DNA from: Anaerolineales bacterium
GTDB taxonomy: Bacteria; Chloroflexota; Anaerolineae; 4572-78; J111
Direction of reading: 5' to 3'
NCBI GenBank assembly: GCA_015075405.1
Contig: JABTUK010000001.1
Span: forward strand, 1,798,001-1,862,000
Length of the DNA: 64,000 nucleotides
Positions 15,779 through 24,212 of this stretch are shown here, one piece after another. Within the stretch, counting starts at the first letter, position 1. The number at the start of each line of letters is the position of its first letter. The position numbers and the translations under genes are program-made. The notes beneath the pieces are model-generated. The model searched no databases. It worked only from the letters and a program-made list of their open reading frames with translations, and was not told the DNA's origin.

Positions 15779-18303
15779 GCCAGGAACAAAATACCCCCTT
15801 TACCCCCGGCAAGGATGAGGATAAAATTCAAGCGGCGCTGTCGGCTTCAGCCCACCCCCCCCATACCCCCCCCTTTAAGGGGGGGGATGAGGGGGGGGTG
15901 GATTTTGACGACTTGCCCGAACCTTTGCCCGAACTGGACGAAGGCCCCCAGCCCGGCCCGGTGGACGACATCCAGGGCGCTTTGATTCAGGCCGCCCAGG
16001 CCGGGGTGCGTACCGAAGTGGACCTGGACGAACTGCCGCCGCCGGGCATGCCCGACCCGCCGCAAAAAGTCATCCACTTCAAACAGCGTGATACTGCCAC
16101 CCGGCCCACGCCCCGCCTCTCCCCCCCGCCCGAACCCCTGCCGCTGACCTACTTCCCCGAACCCGGCCCGGCCCGCCAGAGCGCCGATTTTGGCCTGGCC
16201 CTGGCTCTGTTTGTCGCCTTTCGTTTGCTCAGCCTGTTTTTGCTACGGCCCGGCGGCTACCTGCGCGATTGGTCTGATTTTGATACTTTTTTTGGCATCG
16301 CCAGCTTATCGGATTACGGGCTGTGGCCTTTTCTGGATTTCTGGCTGGAGTGGCCGCCGCTGGTGCCCTGGCTGGCCGCCGGGGCTTACAAATTGTCGCT
16401 GTTTTTGCCGCCCTGGCCCGACGACCCCCGGCTGTGGTTTATCCTGATTTTGGGCACGGTTTTCGTGCTGTTTGAAATCGGCAATTTTTTATTACTCCAC
16501 CGGCTGGCCCGGCGGCTGTTCACCTCCACCGAGGCGGTCAACCGGGTGCTGTGGTTTTACGCCGGGCTGTTTCCGCCGCTGTACGCCATGCTCGGCTTTT
16601 TTGATGGCATCGCCCTCTTTTTTATGTTATTAGCCCTGGAACTGCTGCTGTCCGAGCAGCGTATTTCCTCCGCTATCAGCGTCGGCGTCGGTTTTATGGT
16701 CAAAATCATCCCGGTGTTGATGCTGCCCGTCGCTCTGCGCCGCTTGTGGCATCAATACCGCCAGAACGAGTCCGAAGCGCGGGTGGAACTGGGCCTGTAT
16801 GCCGTTGTCTTTGGCTTGACAGTCGCGGTGCTGCTGGGGCCTTTCCTGTTCGGCGGGCCGCAGTGGGTGCGGGCCTCCGTCCAATCTATGGCCGGGCGCT
16901 CCTCCTGGGAAACTGTCTGGGCGGTGGCCGATGGCTACTACGGCTTCGGCCAGGTGGGCGGCGACCGGCTCAAAACCCTCGACCAGATGGCCGCCGCCGG
17001 CGAGAGTTTTGCCATCCACGACAGCCGCCTGCCCTGGTGGGTCTGGGGAGTGATTACCCTCGGTTTTGCCGGGTTGTATGCTTACCTCTTCACCCGCCCC
17101 GCCGATTACAGCCAGCCGCGCTCGCTGCTGGCCTTCGCCGGGCTGACGGTCGCCATTTTTCTGCTCTATAATAAAGGCTATAGCCCGCAGTTCTTGGTTT
17201 ATTTACTGCCGTTCATCGTCCTGCTTTTCCCCAACAGCCGGGGACTGACCTATGCCCTCATCCTAACCGGCCTCAATATCCTGGAACAGCCGGTCTATTT
17301 TGTGCTGCTGCCCCAGGCAAGCTGGCTGCTGATTTTTATTGTGGTCGCCCGCTTTGCGCTGACCGGCCTGCTGGCGTTGGAGTTTGCCGCCGTTATCTGG
17401 CCGCTGGAAGGGCGCTGGCCCGGCCTGGCTAGAATTCAATCCAAAACGCCTCAATACCTAGGGGGATTGGCCATCCTGGCGTTGGTCATCCTCATCCCAT
17501 TCCTGCTGTGGTCATATCATTCTGACCGGCTGGCCGACAGCCCGCTGGCGACTTTTGTCAATTTTATCCGGGTGCAGACTCGCAATATCGAGAATATCCA
17601 GCCCGGCCCGTCGGGCAAACCGCGCCTGCTGTTGAGCGATCAGGCCACCTACCGCCAGCTTTACCCCTACCTGAGCCGCGACTTTGATTTGCAGTTGACC
17701 GACGGCGCGGCCAAAAAGTATCCGGGTGCGCCGCGAGTGGTGGAGCTGCTGCAAGGGCTGGACACCATCTGGGTGCTGCCGACCGGCCCCCAGGAGCGGG
17801 TGCTGAGCAGCGCTGTCTCCGGGCGCGGCCAGGCTTTGGCGACCTTTGAGTTTGCCGGGCTGGGGACGGCCTCGCTGTACGGCTTCCAGGCCAATATCCC
17901 GCCTTTTATTGCCCCGGCCCGCTTTAGCAGCGGCATCGAACTGCTGACCCACGAGGTAGCCAAAGAGCGCGGCGCAGTAAAGGTGACGCTCTATTGGCGG
18001 GCGCTCAATGCCCAAACCCAGGATTACAAAGTGTTCACCCAACTGCTCGACGCCCAGGGCCAGCTTGTGGCCAGCCACGACAGCGCCCCGGCCAACGATA
18101 CCGACCCCACCAGCGGCTGGCCGGTCAATGCCGTGCGGGCCGACCCCCACCGCATCGAACTGCCGCCCGACCTGCCCCCCGGCGAATATACCCTGATTAC
18201 CGGCCTCTACAACAGCTTTGGCGACCGGCTGCGGGCCATTGCGCCTAACGGCTATACCTTTGCCAACCAGGCTGTGCCGTTGGAGACAGTGCGATTACCG
18301 TGA
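15775..18303 (+). CDS. polytopic membrane protein, probable GT-C-type glycosyltransferase
   Basis: 842 residues from the ATG at 15775 (ATGA overlap with the GT2 stop); a GTG at 15757 is the longer alternative. The first 135 residues are acidic, proline-rich and probably disordered. Then about ten membrane helices span 140-600 with a first-loop RDWSDFDTFFGIASL and WLEWPPLVPWLAAG, like the acidic loop motif of GT-C enzymes. The last 230 residues form an extracytoplasmic domain with beta features (RLLLSDQATYRQLYPYLSR, APARFSSGIELLTHEV). It probably transfers a sugar from the lipid carrier made by the neighbouring GT2. A palindrome at 15852-15903 is translated in its N-terminal region. Confidence 0.8.
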   Translation: MSQEQNTPFTPGKDEDKIQAALSASAHPPHTPPFKGGDEGGVDFDDLPEPLPELDEGPQPGPVDDIQGALIQAAQAGVRTEVDLDELPPPGMPDPPQKVIHFKQRDTATRPTPRLSPPPEPLPLTYFPEPGPARQSADFGLALALFVAFRLLSLFLLRPGGYLRDWSDFDTFFGIASLSDYGLWPFLDFWLEWPPLVPWLAAGAYKLSLFLPPWPDDPRLWFILILGTVFVLFEIGNFLLLHRLARRLFTSTEAVNRVLWFYAGLFPPLYAMLGFFDGIALFFMLLALELLLSEQRISSAISVGVGFMVKIIPVLMLPVALRRLWHQYRQNESEARVELGLYAVVFGLTVAVLLGPFLFGGPQWVRASVQSMAGRSSWETVWAVADGYYGFGQVGGDRLKTLDQMAAAGESFAIHDSRLPWWVWGVITLGFAGLYAYLFTRPADYSQPRSLLAFAGLTVAIFLLYNKGYSPQFLVYLLPFIVLLFPNSRGLTYALILTGLNILEQPVYFVLLPQASWLLIFIVVARFALTGLLALEFAAVIWPLEGRWPGLARIQSKTPQYLGGLAILALVILIPFLLWSYHSDRLADSPLATFVNFIRVQTRNIENIQPGPSGKPRLLLSDQATYRQLYPYLSRDFDLQLTDGAAKKYPGAPRVVELLQGLDTIWVLPTGPQERVLSSAVSGRGQALATFEFAGLGTASLYGFQANIPPFIAPARFSSGIELLTHEVAKERGAVKVTLYWRALNAQTQDYKVFTQLLDAQGQLVASHDSAPANDTDPTSGWPVNAVRADPHRIELPPDLPPGEYTLITGLYNSFGDRLRAIAPNGYTFANQAVPLETVRLP
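15852..15903. repeat. C-run/G-run palindrome inside a coding sequence
   Basis: CCACCCCCCCCATACCCC, CCCCTTTAAGGGGGGGG and ATGAGGGGGGGGTGGA form a perfect-looking hairpin translated as HPPHTPPFKGGDEGGV near the start of the membrane protein. Runs of eight C or G here are sequencing- and slippage-prone, so the reading frame at this spot deserves caution. Confidence 0.65.
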
Positions 18304-18314
18304 TCAATTGGGGT

Positions 18315-18344
18315 TTGACAAAACAAAAAAGAATACTATAGTAT
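18315..18344 (+). promoter_or_regulatory. promoter with 12-bp palindrome over the -10 box, methyltransferase gene
   Basis: TTGACA at 18315-18320 is followed after 16 bp by TATAGT (18337-18342). The perfect palindrome ATACTATAGTAT (18333-18344) covers the -10 box, so a dimeric repressor bound there would block transcription. The 10-mer GAATACTATA at its start recurs at 20428-20437 in the promoter of the C-protein gene. Both facts suggest shared control within the restriction-modification island. Confidence 0.6.
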
Positions 18345-18379
18345 ACAAAAGTTGACTTTGATTGTCTTTGAGAGAGGTT

Positions 18380-19549
18380 ATGACTAAACCAACCGTTATA
18401 GATTTATTTAGCGGCTGCGGCGGCATGTCTTGGGGCTTGCATAAAGCTGGTTTCAATGTAATCGCCGGAATTGATCAATGGGACCGGGCGCTTGATACTT
18501 TTCGACTGAATCACCCAACCGGTTGCGCTATCAAGGCCGATATGTTTAATTTGGATCCACTTTGGGTTATGCAGCAGGTAGGGTTGGAACAAGGCGCTCT
18601 TGATTGCTTGATTGGCGGGCCACCCTGTCAGGGATTTTCAAAGAATGTTCCGGCTGCCTATCGTTTTTTGGCAGATCCACGCAATCAACTATTTCGTGAT
18701 TTTCTTCGTTTTGTGGCAGCTATGGCGCCAAAAGTTGTGGTTATGGAAAATGTAGCGGAAATTTACAATGCCTACCAGGGGACAGTCCGCCAAGAAATTA
18801 TCGAAAGTCTGGAAAAACTTGGATATAAAGTGGAAGTGGCGGTGTTATTTGCGCCGGATTATGGGGTGCCGCAACGCAGAAGGCGCTGCTTTTTCTTTGC
18901 CTCCAGAACCGAGATTCCGCCCACCTTCCCTCCTCCAACTTTTGGGCCAGAAAAAGTATCTACCTTATTTGGGGACATAAAACAGTATCGTTCAGCTTGG
19001 TCAGCAATTTCTGATCTACCTGCTTTAGAAAATGGCGAGGGACATGAACCGATGGAATACGACAAAGAACCTGAGAATGAGTATCAGGCAAAAATGCGCC
19101 AGGACGCAAAGGTTCTGTATGACCATATTACGCGGACGCTGAATGAGAAACAATATACGCGGATTGCCTCTTTAAAGCCCGGAGAGGGGATCAAAGATTT
19201 GCCCGAAGAGATGAAGCCGAAATCGGGTTATAGCGGCGCTTATGGCAGACTTGATTTTGATATGATAGCTCCCACCATTACGCGCTGGGTATTTCATCCC
19301 GGATCGGGTAGATTTTGCCATCCCAGTGAAGTTCGCCTATTAACCATCAGAGAAGCAGCCAGACTCCAGTCATTTTCGGACGATTTTAGATTCACCGGCA
19401 CATACATTGAAAAATCTCATCAGGTGGGAAATGCGGTACCACCCCTAATTATGGAAGGTATGGCGACAAATATCAAAGTTTGCCTTCAAGTTTTGCCAGA
19501 AGCAGCGCGACCATATCGCTTGCTACGAGACGCTCAGGCTCAATACTAA
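18380..19549 (+). CDS. DNA (cytosine-5) methyltransferase of a type II R-M system
   Basis: 389-residue C5 methyltransferase with all main motifs in order: I (DLFSGCGGMSWGL, SAM binding), IV (GGPPCQGFS, catalytic Cys83), VI (VVVMENV), VIII (QRRRRCFFFAS), a target-recognition region (about 240-310) and X (HQVGNAVPP). The ATG at 18380 is preceded by GAGAGG; a TTG at 18362 would add six residues. Its 3' end overlaps the convergent endonuclease gene by 77 bp. Codon use is AT-richer than in the surrounding genes, which fits acquisition by transfer. The target sequence is not predictable by eye. Confidence 0.94.
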   Translation: MTKPTVIDLFSGCGGMSWGLHKAGFNVIAGIDQWDRALDTFRLNHPTGCAIKADMFNLDPLWVMQQVGLEQGALDCLIGGPPCQGFSKNVPAAYRFLADPRNQLFRDFLRFVAAMAPKVVVMENVAEIYNAYQGTVRQEIIESLEKLGYKVEVAVLFAPDYGVPQRRRRCFFFASRTEIPPTFPPPTFGPEKVSTLFGDIKQYRSAWSAISDLPALENGEGHEPMEYDKEPENEYQAKMRQDAKVLYDHITRTLNEKQYTRIASLKPGEGIKDLPEEMKPKSGYSGAYGRLDFDMIAPTITRWVFHPGSGRFCHPSEVRLLTIREAARLQSFSDDFRFTGTYIEKSHQVGNAVPPLIMEGMATNIKVCLQVLPEAARPYRLLRDAQAQY

Positions 19550-20189
19550 ATTCGTAGGCGGTTTCAGGAAAAACAAATCGCTCAAAAAATTGCTTTTGAT
19601 TAGGGTACCAGCGAAAAATAAGCGCATTGTCACTACGCCGTCTTGCTTGCAACCCGGTTTTTGAAATATCTGTCCAATCCCATTTTAACTCTTCATTGTG
19701 ATATTCAATCAGTTTATCTTCAAAATAGACATACTTTTTCCGATCCGGGGATTTTAACAGAATACATACCCGCTTGTCCTCAACCTCCTGAATTTGGGCA
19801 TCTTTGTTGACCTTTTCAACATACCAATGTTTCAAAAGAGCAGCGCCGAGGTCTTCTGTAGGCGAATCAGAAGAAAGGGAGTCAAATCCCAAACGTATCG
19901 CTTTTTTGAAAATATCTGCTCTTTGAATGACAACTTCATGATCGCAGGGAAGGTAAATTGCGCGTTGGACGGCTTTAACCGACCAGCCAATTTTGCGCTC
20001 TTTATCAATCACATCAAAAAGACGCTTACTTCTGATGTTCTTGAGCGGGTCAGTAGTTTCAATGCCTTTGGCGTAAGCAAAAATAGCTTCCCAAATAAAA
20101 TCTTCAACGTCATCAATAAACGGTATAGCAAAAGCGGCTCGAATTCCTTCGGCTAAACGTTTCTTCTCTTCATCATTCAGACTGTACAT
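19473..20189 (-). CDS. putative type II restriction endonuclease
   Basis: 238 residues of a family I do not recognise by name. Its position between a C protein and a cytosine methyltransferase makes it the probable cognate endonuclease. A PD-(D/E)XK-like core may be present in the stretch FDVIDKERKIGWSVKAV (about 59-75), where acidic residues are followed by a GWSVK lysine. The C-terminal half contains ARRRSDNALIFRWYPNQKQFF. The start overlaps the upstream C gene by 17 nt, so it is read from the C-protein promoter. The tail overlaps the methyltransferase gene by 77 bp on the opposite strand. Confidence 0.72.
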   Translation of the reverse strand: MYSLNDEEKKRLAEGIRAAFAIPFIDDVEDFIWEAIFAYAKGIETTDPLKNIRSKRLFDVIDKERKIGWSVKAVQRAIYLPCDHEVVIQRADIFKKAIRLGFDSLSSDSPTEDLGAALLKHWYVEKVNKDAQIQEVEDKRVCILLKSPDRKKYVYFEDKLIEYHNEELKWDWTDISKTGLQARRRSDNALIFRWYPNQKQFFERFVFPETAYEFSIEPERLVASDMVALLLAKLEGKL

Positions 20190-20406
20190 TGCTTTCTTGT
20201 TCCACTAGAGCCATAAGGTCGGTGAGGCTGATTTCAAGGACAATTGAAATTTTATGAAGGGTTTTCAGAGAGGGACTCTTAAGCCCGCGTTCAAGTTGGC
20301 TAACATAAGTGCGATGCAGGTTAGCTTCAAAGCCAAATTCTTCCTGGCTTAACCCTTTTTGAATTCTGAGACGTCTTAGCACAACCGCAAATGCTTTATC
20401 AATCAT
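20173..20406 (-). CDS. R-M controller (C) protein, XRE/HTH_3 family
   Basis: 77 residues from the ATG at 20406 (AGGATA just upstream). A single HTH_3 domain contains LRRLRIQKGLSQEEFGFEAN and the recognition helix LHRTYVSQLERGLKSPSL. Controller proteins bind their own promoter as dimers, activating themselves and the endonuclease with a delay so that methylation comes first. An inverted repeat CAGAC-N4-GTCTG lies 38 bp upstream of its start. The gene reads directly into the endonuclease gene. Confidence 0.9.
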   Translation of the reverse strand: MIDKAFAVVLRRLRIQKGLSQEEFGFEANLHRTYVSQLERGLKSPSLKTLHKISIVLEISLTDLMALVEQESNVQSE

Positions 20407-20427
20407 TATCCTGCAATGTACAATAAT

Positions 20428-20457
20428 GAATACTATAAATCTACAGACTATGGTCTG
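20428..20457 (-). promoter_or_regulatory. C-box-like operator and promoter between C gene and vsr
   Basis: CAGACTATGGTCTG (20444-20457) is an inverted repeat, CAGAC-N4-GTCTG, of the spacing seen in controller-protein operators. On the minus strand a -10-like TATAGT (20432-20437) lies downstream, with no good -35 box; the operator occupies that place, as expected for an activator. The same site is about 12 bp from the vsr start, so it could also affect vsr. Confidence 0.6.
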
Positions 20458-20468
20458 AATCATCTAAT

Positions 20469-21008
20469 ATGGATACAGTTTCTCGCCAAACGCGTTCAGA
20501 GGTAATGGCTTCTGTAAAATCGAAGAGAACTAAATTAGAAGAATTTTTTGCTGAGAAGCTAAAAGAACGAGGCTTAGAAGTTTTTAAGCGGAATGTATCA
20601 GAGTTAGCGGGCAAACCTGATTTTGTTTATGAAGATTCAAAAATTGTTATTTTCGTAGATAGTTGTTTCTGGCATGGATGCAAACAGCATTTGCGAATGC
20701 CTGCTTCGAACCAAGATTATTGGATTGCCAAAATTGCTCGAAACCGCAAAAAAGATCATCAAGTTACGAAGAAACTCAAGGAAGAGGGTTGGTTGGTAAT
20801 AAGGATTTGGGAACACTCTCTGAAAAATTCCCGTGCTTTAAAGTGGTGGTTGACAAGAATCAAGCGGTTAATTGCCCTAAGACAATTGGGCATAACTCTT
20901 TTGTCGAGCCAGGATAGCCAGGTCTTGTTTGGCGGAACAGTAGAAGAATTGGAACAAGACCTGGCTAATGCTCGTCGGGCTAGTGTCGCTCGTGATGCGC
21001 CTTTGTGA
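20469..21008 (+). CDS. vsr: Vsr very-short-patch mismatch endonuclease
   Basis: Nicks 5' of the T in T:G mismatches that arise when 5-methylcytosine deaminates, protecting sites of the neighbouring C5 methyltransferase from mutation. The 179-residue protein has the family motifs RSEVMASVKSKRTKLEE, GKPDFVYEDSKIVIFVDSCFWHGC and GWLVIRIWEHSLK. Asp51 and His69 align with the E. coli catalytic Asp51 and His69. The position of E. coli His64 is Asp64 here, a variation common in Vsr homologues. It is divergent from the C gene and about 40 residues longer than E. coli Vsr at the C-terminus. Confidence 0.92.
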   Translation: MDTVSRQTRSEVMASVKSKRTKLEEFFAEKLKERGLEVFKRNVSELAGKPDFVYEDSKIVIFVDSCFWHGCKQHLRMPASNQDYWIAKIARNRKKDHQVTKKLKEEGWLVIRIWEHSLKNSRALKWWLTRIKRLIALRQLGITLLSSQDSQVLFGGTVEELEQDLANARRASVARDAPL

Positions 21009-21089
21009 CAAGCAGACTATTGATTGTCATAAAAATAGATGTTACAATGCCGATAACTTTATCAGCATTGTAATATCTGGATAATCCCT

Positions 21090-21728
21090 ATGGCATTGGA
21101 ACTCAGCGGCTTCTATTACCCCAACAAAATGGCCCGGCTTTATGTGCTCTCCATCGAGGAGTCCATCGGCTCGGCGGCGATGCAAAAAGTGTACGAGTTG
21201 GCCGGAGTGCCGCCGGAGTTGTATCCGCCGCCCAACAATTTTGCCAAAGCTTTTGACTTTGCCTATTACAGCGGCATCGGCGCAGCTCTGGAAAAGCTGT
21301 ACGGGCTGCGCGGGGAACGGGGGCTGGCCTTGCACGCCGGTCGGGCCTCTTTTGCCGGCGGGCTGGCCGAGTTTGGCGCGGTGATTGGGGTGAGCGAACT
21401 TTCTTTTAAGGCCATTCCGGTCAAAGCCAAATTAAAAATCGGGTTGAAAGCCCTGGCCGAAACCTTCTCCAAATTCAGCGATGTTGTGGCCGATATCTCT
21501 GACGCTGACGAGCACTTCATCTACACCATCCGCCGCTGCCCCGGCTGCTGGGGTCGCAGCAGCAGCCGGCCTATCTGTTTCAACGCCGTCGGCGTGATCG
21601 AAGAAGGGCTGCGCTGGCTGAGTGATGGTAAAAGTTTCGCCGTCGAAGAAGTCAAGTGCCATGCTGCCGGCGACGAGTTTTGTGTCTTTTATATCCGCAA
21701 AGAACCCCTGGAAGAGAGTAAACAGTAA
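21090..21728 (+). CDS. V4R-domain protein
   Basis: 212 residues. The C-terminal part (about 145-205) has the cysteine pattern of the 4-vinyl reductase (V4R) ligand-binding domain: CPGCWGR, PICFNAVGVIEEGLRWL and the ending KCHAAGDEFCVFYI. V4R domains bind small hydrophobic or tetrapyrrole-related ligands and occur in sensors. The N-terminal 120 residues have a pattern similar to heme-NO-binding/V4R dimer modules but show no named domain. It lies 240 bp upstream of a Ser/Thr kinase gene on the same strand. A sensor role for that kinase is possible but unproven. Confidence 0.72.
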   Translation: MALELSGFYYPNKMARLYVLSIEESIGSAAMQKVYELAGVPPELYPPPNNFAKAFDFAYYSGIGAALEKLYGLRGERGLALHAGRASFAGGLAEFGAVIGVSELSFKAIPVKAKLKIGLKALAETFSKFSDVVADISDADEHFIYTIRRCPGCWGRSSSRPICFNAVGVIEEGLRWLSDGKSFAVEEVKCHAAGDEFCVFYIRKEPLEESKQ

Positions 21729-22044
21729 ACAGTAAACAGTAATCAGTAGCCAGTAGTTAGATTGATCACTGGCAACTCCCTCTTGGAGAGCGTCCCGGAT
21801 TTTAGGCGTAGGGGCGAATGACCCTTCGCCTCTACGAGACCTAAAATTTGGGGTAGACCCAAACTTCAAAATACGCTTGACATTCCCCCCAACCCCACTT
21901 ACAATCAAATAACCTCAGTAGATCCAAATTTCTGTAGGACGGCATCCCTATGCCGCCCGCAAAGGCATGGGGATGCCTTTGCTACGGTCAAAAATTGAAT
22001 CTACTGAACCTCAACATTTACCCTACCCGCAGCGGAGGCGTGGT
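21729..22044. repeat. repeat-filled spacer before the Ser/Thr kinase gene
   Basis: Three blocks and no gene. Tandem AACAGTA words (21717-21750) resemble those at 40785-40865. A hairpin spans 21799-21848 (ATTTTAGGCGTAGGGGCGAA with TTCGCCTCTACGAGACCTAAAAT). An element at about 21930-21995, with GTAGGACGGCATCCCTATGC and an inverted GGCATGGGGATGCC arm, is related to the one at 34045-34115. Confidence 0.65.
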
Positions 22045-23763
22045 TTGCTGACTCCCGGTCAAAAGCTGTTCGAGTATGAAATTGTCCGCCTGTTGGGCCG
22101 GGGCGGGTTTGCGGCCGTGTTCGAGGCCCAGGACCGGATGCTGGATCGCCGGGTGGCCATCAAACAACTGCTGCTGGACAAAGCCAGCGATGAAAAGGCA
22201 GTTAAACGCTTTCTCCAGGAAGCGCGGATCGCCGCCGCGCTGGAACACCCCAATGTCGTCTCCATCTATGCTATGCGGGTCGAAGCCAAACTGTTTTACA
22301 TCATTATGGAGTACCTGCCGGGCGGCAGCCTGCGCGATTTGCTCAACCAACAGGGTAAATTGCCGCTTGAGCAGGCGGTTCACCTGGCCATTGGCATTTG
22401 CGAAGGGCTGGCGAAGTTCCACGCCAAAGGGATTGTTCACCGCGATATTAAGGCCGAAAATATTCTGTTGACCGCCGATGGCCGGCCCAAAGTGGCTGAT
22501 TTTGGTATTGCCCACGTGCCCGAAGCGGCCGGCGGGTTGGACCTGACCCAGGTCGGTTTTCAACCCAGTACCCTGCTTTACAGTTCGCCGGAACAGGTGC
22601 GGGGCGAGCCGGTGGATGCCCGCAGCGATGTCTACCAGATTGGCGAACTGCTTTACATGATGCTGGCCGGGCAGCATTATATTGATATTGGGGCGCTTGA
22701 AGCGCAGGCCATTACCGCAGGCGGGACCAATCAATTTCGCTCCCAGGCTAAATTGTATGAGTTGTTAGAGCGGGCTATTTGCGAGGAGATGCCGGCCGGC
22801 CTGGCTCAACTGTGGCGCGAAGTAGGGGCGCTGGCCGAGGTGGTCGAAACGGCTTTGCTCAAAAATAAGGGGGACCGCTTTCAGGATGCCGGTGAATTTG
22901 CCGCCACCCTCAAAACCCTCAGTATTAATACCACCCCCGTCACCGCCGAGGCCGGCGAGTTGGTCATTCAAGACTCGCGGGCTTACAACAAGCGCGGCCT
23001 GGCTTATGTCAGCACGCGCAATTACGAGCAGGCCATTGTGGATTTTAGCCGGGCCATTGAACTCGATACAGAGTACGCCGAAGCTTACAACAACCGCAGC
23101 ACGGCTCATCTGCTGATGGACAATTACGGCCAGGCTGTGGTGGATTGCGCCCGCGCCCTGGAGTTAGCGCCCAACTTTGTGGCGGCTTATGTCAATCGAG
23201 GCATTGCCTACACCGGCCTGCGCGAATACAAACAAGCCCTGGCCGATTACGGCAAAGCCCTGGAACTGTCCCCGCAGAATGTCTACGCCTACTACAACCG
23301 GGGTAATACCTACCTGTGGATGGACAAGTATAAAGAAGCCCTTGCAGATTACAACCAAACGATTGCCCTCAAGCCGGAATTTGTGGCCGCCTACGTTAAT
23401 CGGGGGCTGGTGCAGGGGGAGCTGAAGCAGTATCAGCAAGCGCTGGCCGATTATACTGAGGCAATTGAATTGAACCCCGATTACGTCTACGCCTATTACA
23501 ATCGGGCCAATTTGCACCGGGAACTCAATAACCACCGGCAAGCGATTGCTGACTATAGCAAAGTGGTTGAGCTTAACCCGGAACACCGTTATGTTTATGA
23601 GAATCGGGGGGATATTTATGCCGCTGTCGGCGATGAAGAACGCGCCTCGGAAGATTACACCAAGATTATTGTCCAAACCTCCTCGATCCACCCCAAACGC
23701 CTGAGCGTGGCCCGCAGCATGCTGATGCCGGCAACCCCGCTTGATTTTCTCACGCGAGAGTAA
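22045..23763 (+). CDS. Ser/Thr protein kinase with seven TPR repeats
   Basis: 572 residues from the TTG at 22045, which has GGAGG 6 nt upstream. An ATG at 21967 is also in frame but falls inside a dispersed repeat. The Hanks-type kinase domain has the glycine loop GRGGFAAVF, VAIKQ (Lys40), the HRD loop VHRDIKAENIL, VADFGIAHV and SSPEQVRG. No membrane helix follows. The C-terminal half is seven 34-residue TPRs (AY.NRG....Y..AL.DY..AIEL.P), a scaffold for partner proteins. It is likely cytoplasmic. The preceding V4R gene is its only plausible local partner. Confidence 0.92.
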   Translation: MLTPGQKLFEYEIVRLLGRGGFAAVFEAQDRMLDRRVAIKQLLLDKASDEKAVKRFLQEARIAAALEHPNVVSIYAMRVEAKLFYIIMEYLPGGSLRDLLNQQGKLPLEQAVHLAIGICEGLAKFHAKGIVHRDIKAENILLTADGRPKVADFGIAHVPEAAGGLDLTQVGFQPSTLLYSSPEQVRGEPVDARSDVYQIGELLYMMLAGQHYIDIGALEAQAITAGGTNQFRSQAKLYELLERAICEEMPAGLAQLWREVGALAEVVETALLKNKGDRFQDAGEFAATLKTLSINTTPVTAEAGELVIQDSRAYNKRGLAYVSTRNYEQAIVDFSRAIELDTEYAEAYNNRSTAHLLMDNYGQAVVDCARALELAPNFVAAYVNRGIAYTGLREYKQALADYGKALELSPQNVYAYYNRGNTYLWMDKYKEALADYNQTIALKPEFVAAYVNRGLVQGELKQYQQALADYTEAIELNPDYVYAYYNRANLHRELNNHRQAIADYSKVVELNPEHRYVYENRGDIYAAVGDEERASEDYTKIIVQTSSIHPKRLSVARSMLMPATPLDFLTRE

Positions 23764-23784
23764 ATTTCAAATTAGAGCAATTAC

Positions 23785-24210
23785 TTAACTTGTGGGAGGA
23801 TGCCATCCTACGCTTACCCAAAGTGCCCGCGCTCGTACTACCACGGGATCATTCATGCGCAAAACTGCGATAGTGACGCGCCCAATGGGAGTTTGTTCAA
23901 GAATAAGTGTACCATCATTACTCTAGATAAAATGTTCGGTCCAGAGATGGAGGCGAGGATTAAACAACGGGAATTGTTGTCCTGTTTGCGGGTCTAGCGC
24001 ATCGGTGTGAGCACTTTTATAAGCATTACAACGACGACAAGCTAGACAGAGGTTGTTGATATCTGAAGTGCCGCCGCGTGATTGGGGAACAATATGGTCA
24101 ACTTCTAGGGCATAGCCCGTTAATCGCTCGGAGGTTCGGCAGTATTCACATCGCTGACCGGCACGTTCTTGCACCTGGCGGCGTAAAACGGAATTGACGG
24201 CTAGAGGCAT
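23785..24210 (-). pseudogene. HNH endonuclease gene interrupted by one in-frame amber codon
   Basis: The first 95 codons carry a classic HNH domain: CEYCRTSERLTG, LEVDHIVPQSRGGTSDINNLCLACRRCNAYKS. The frame meets TAG at 23923-23925 after LWTEHF-I. It then continues open for 46 more codons with the expected family tail (SNDGTLILEQTPIGRVTIAV then LRMNDPVVVRARALWV and GWHPP) to a TAA at 23785. Homologues have Trp at the stop position, so a single TGG-to-TAG change explains it. The product is either a truncated protein of 95 residues, which keeps the HNH core, or a readthrough product. Confidence 0.85.
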
Positions 24211-24212
24211 AT

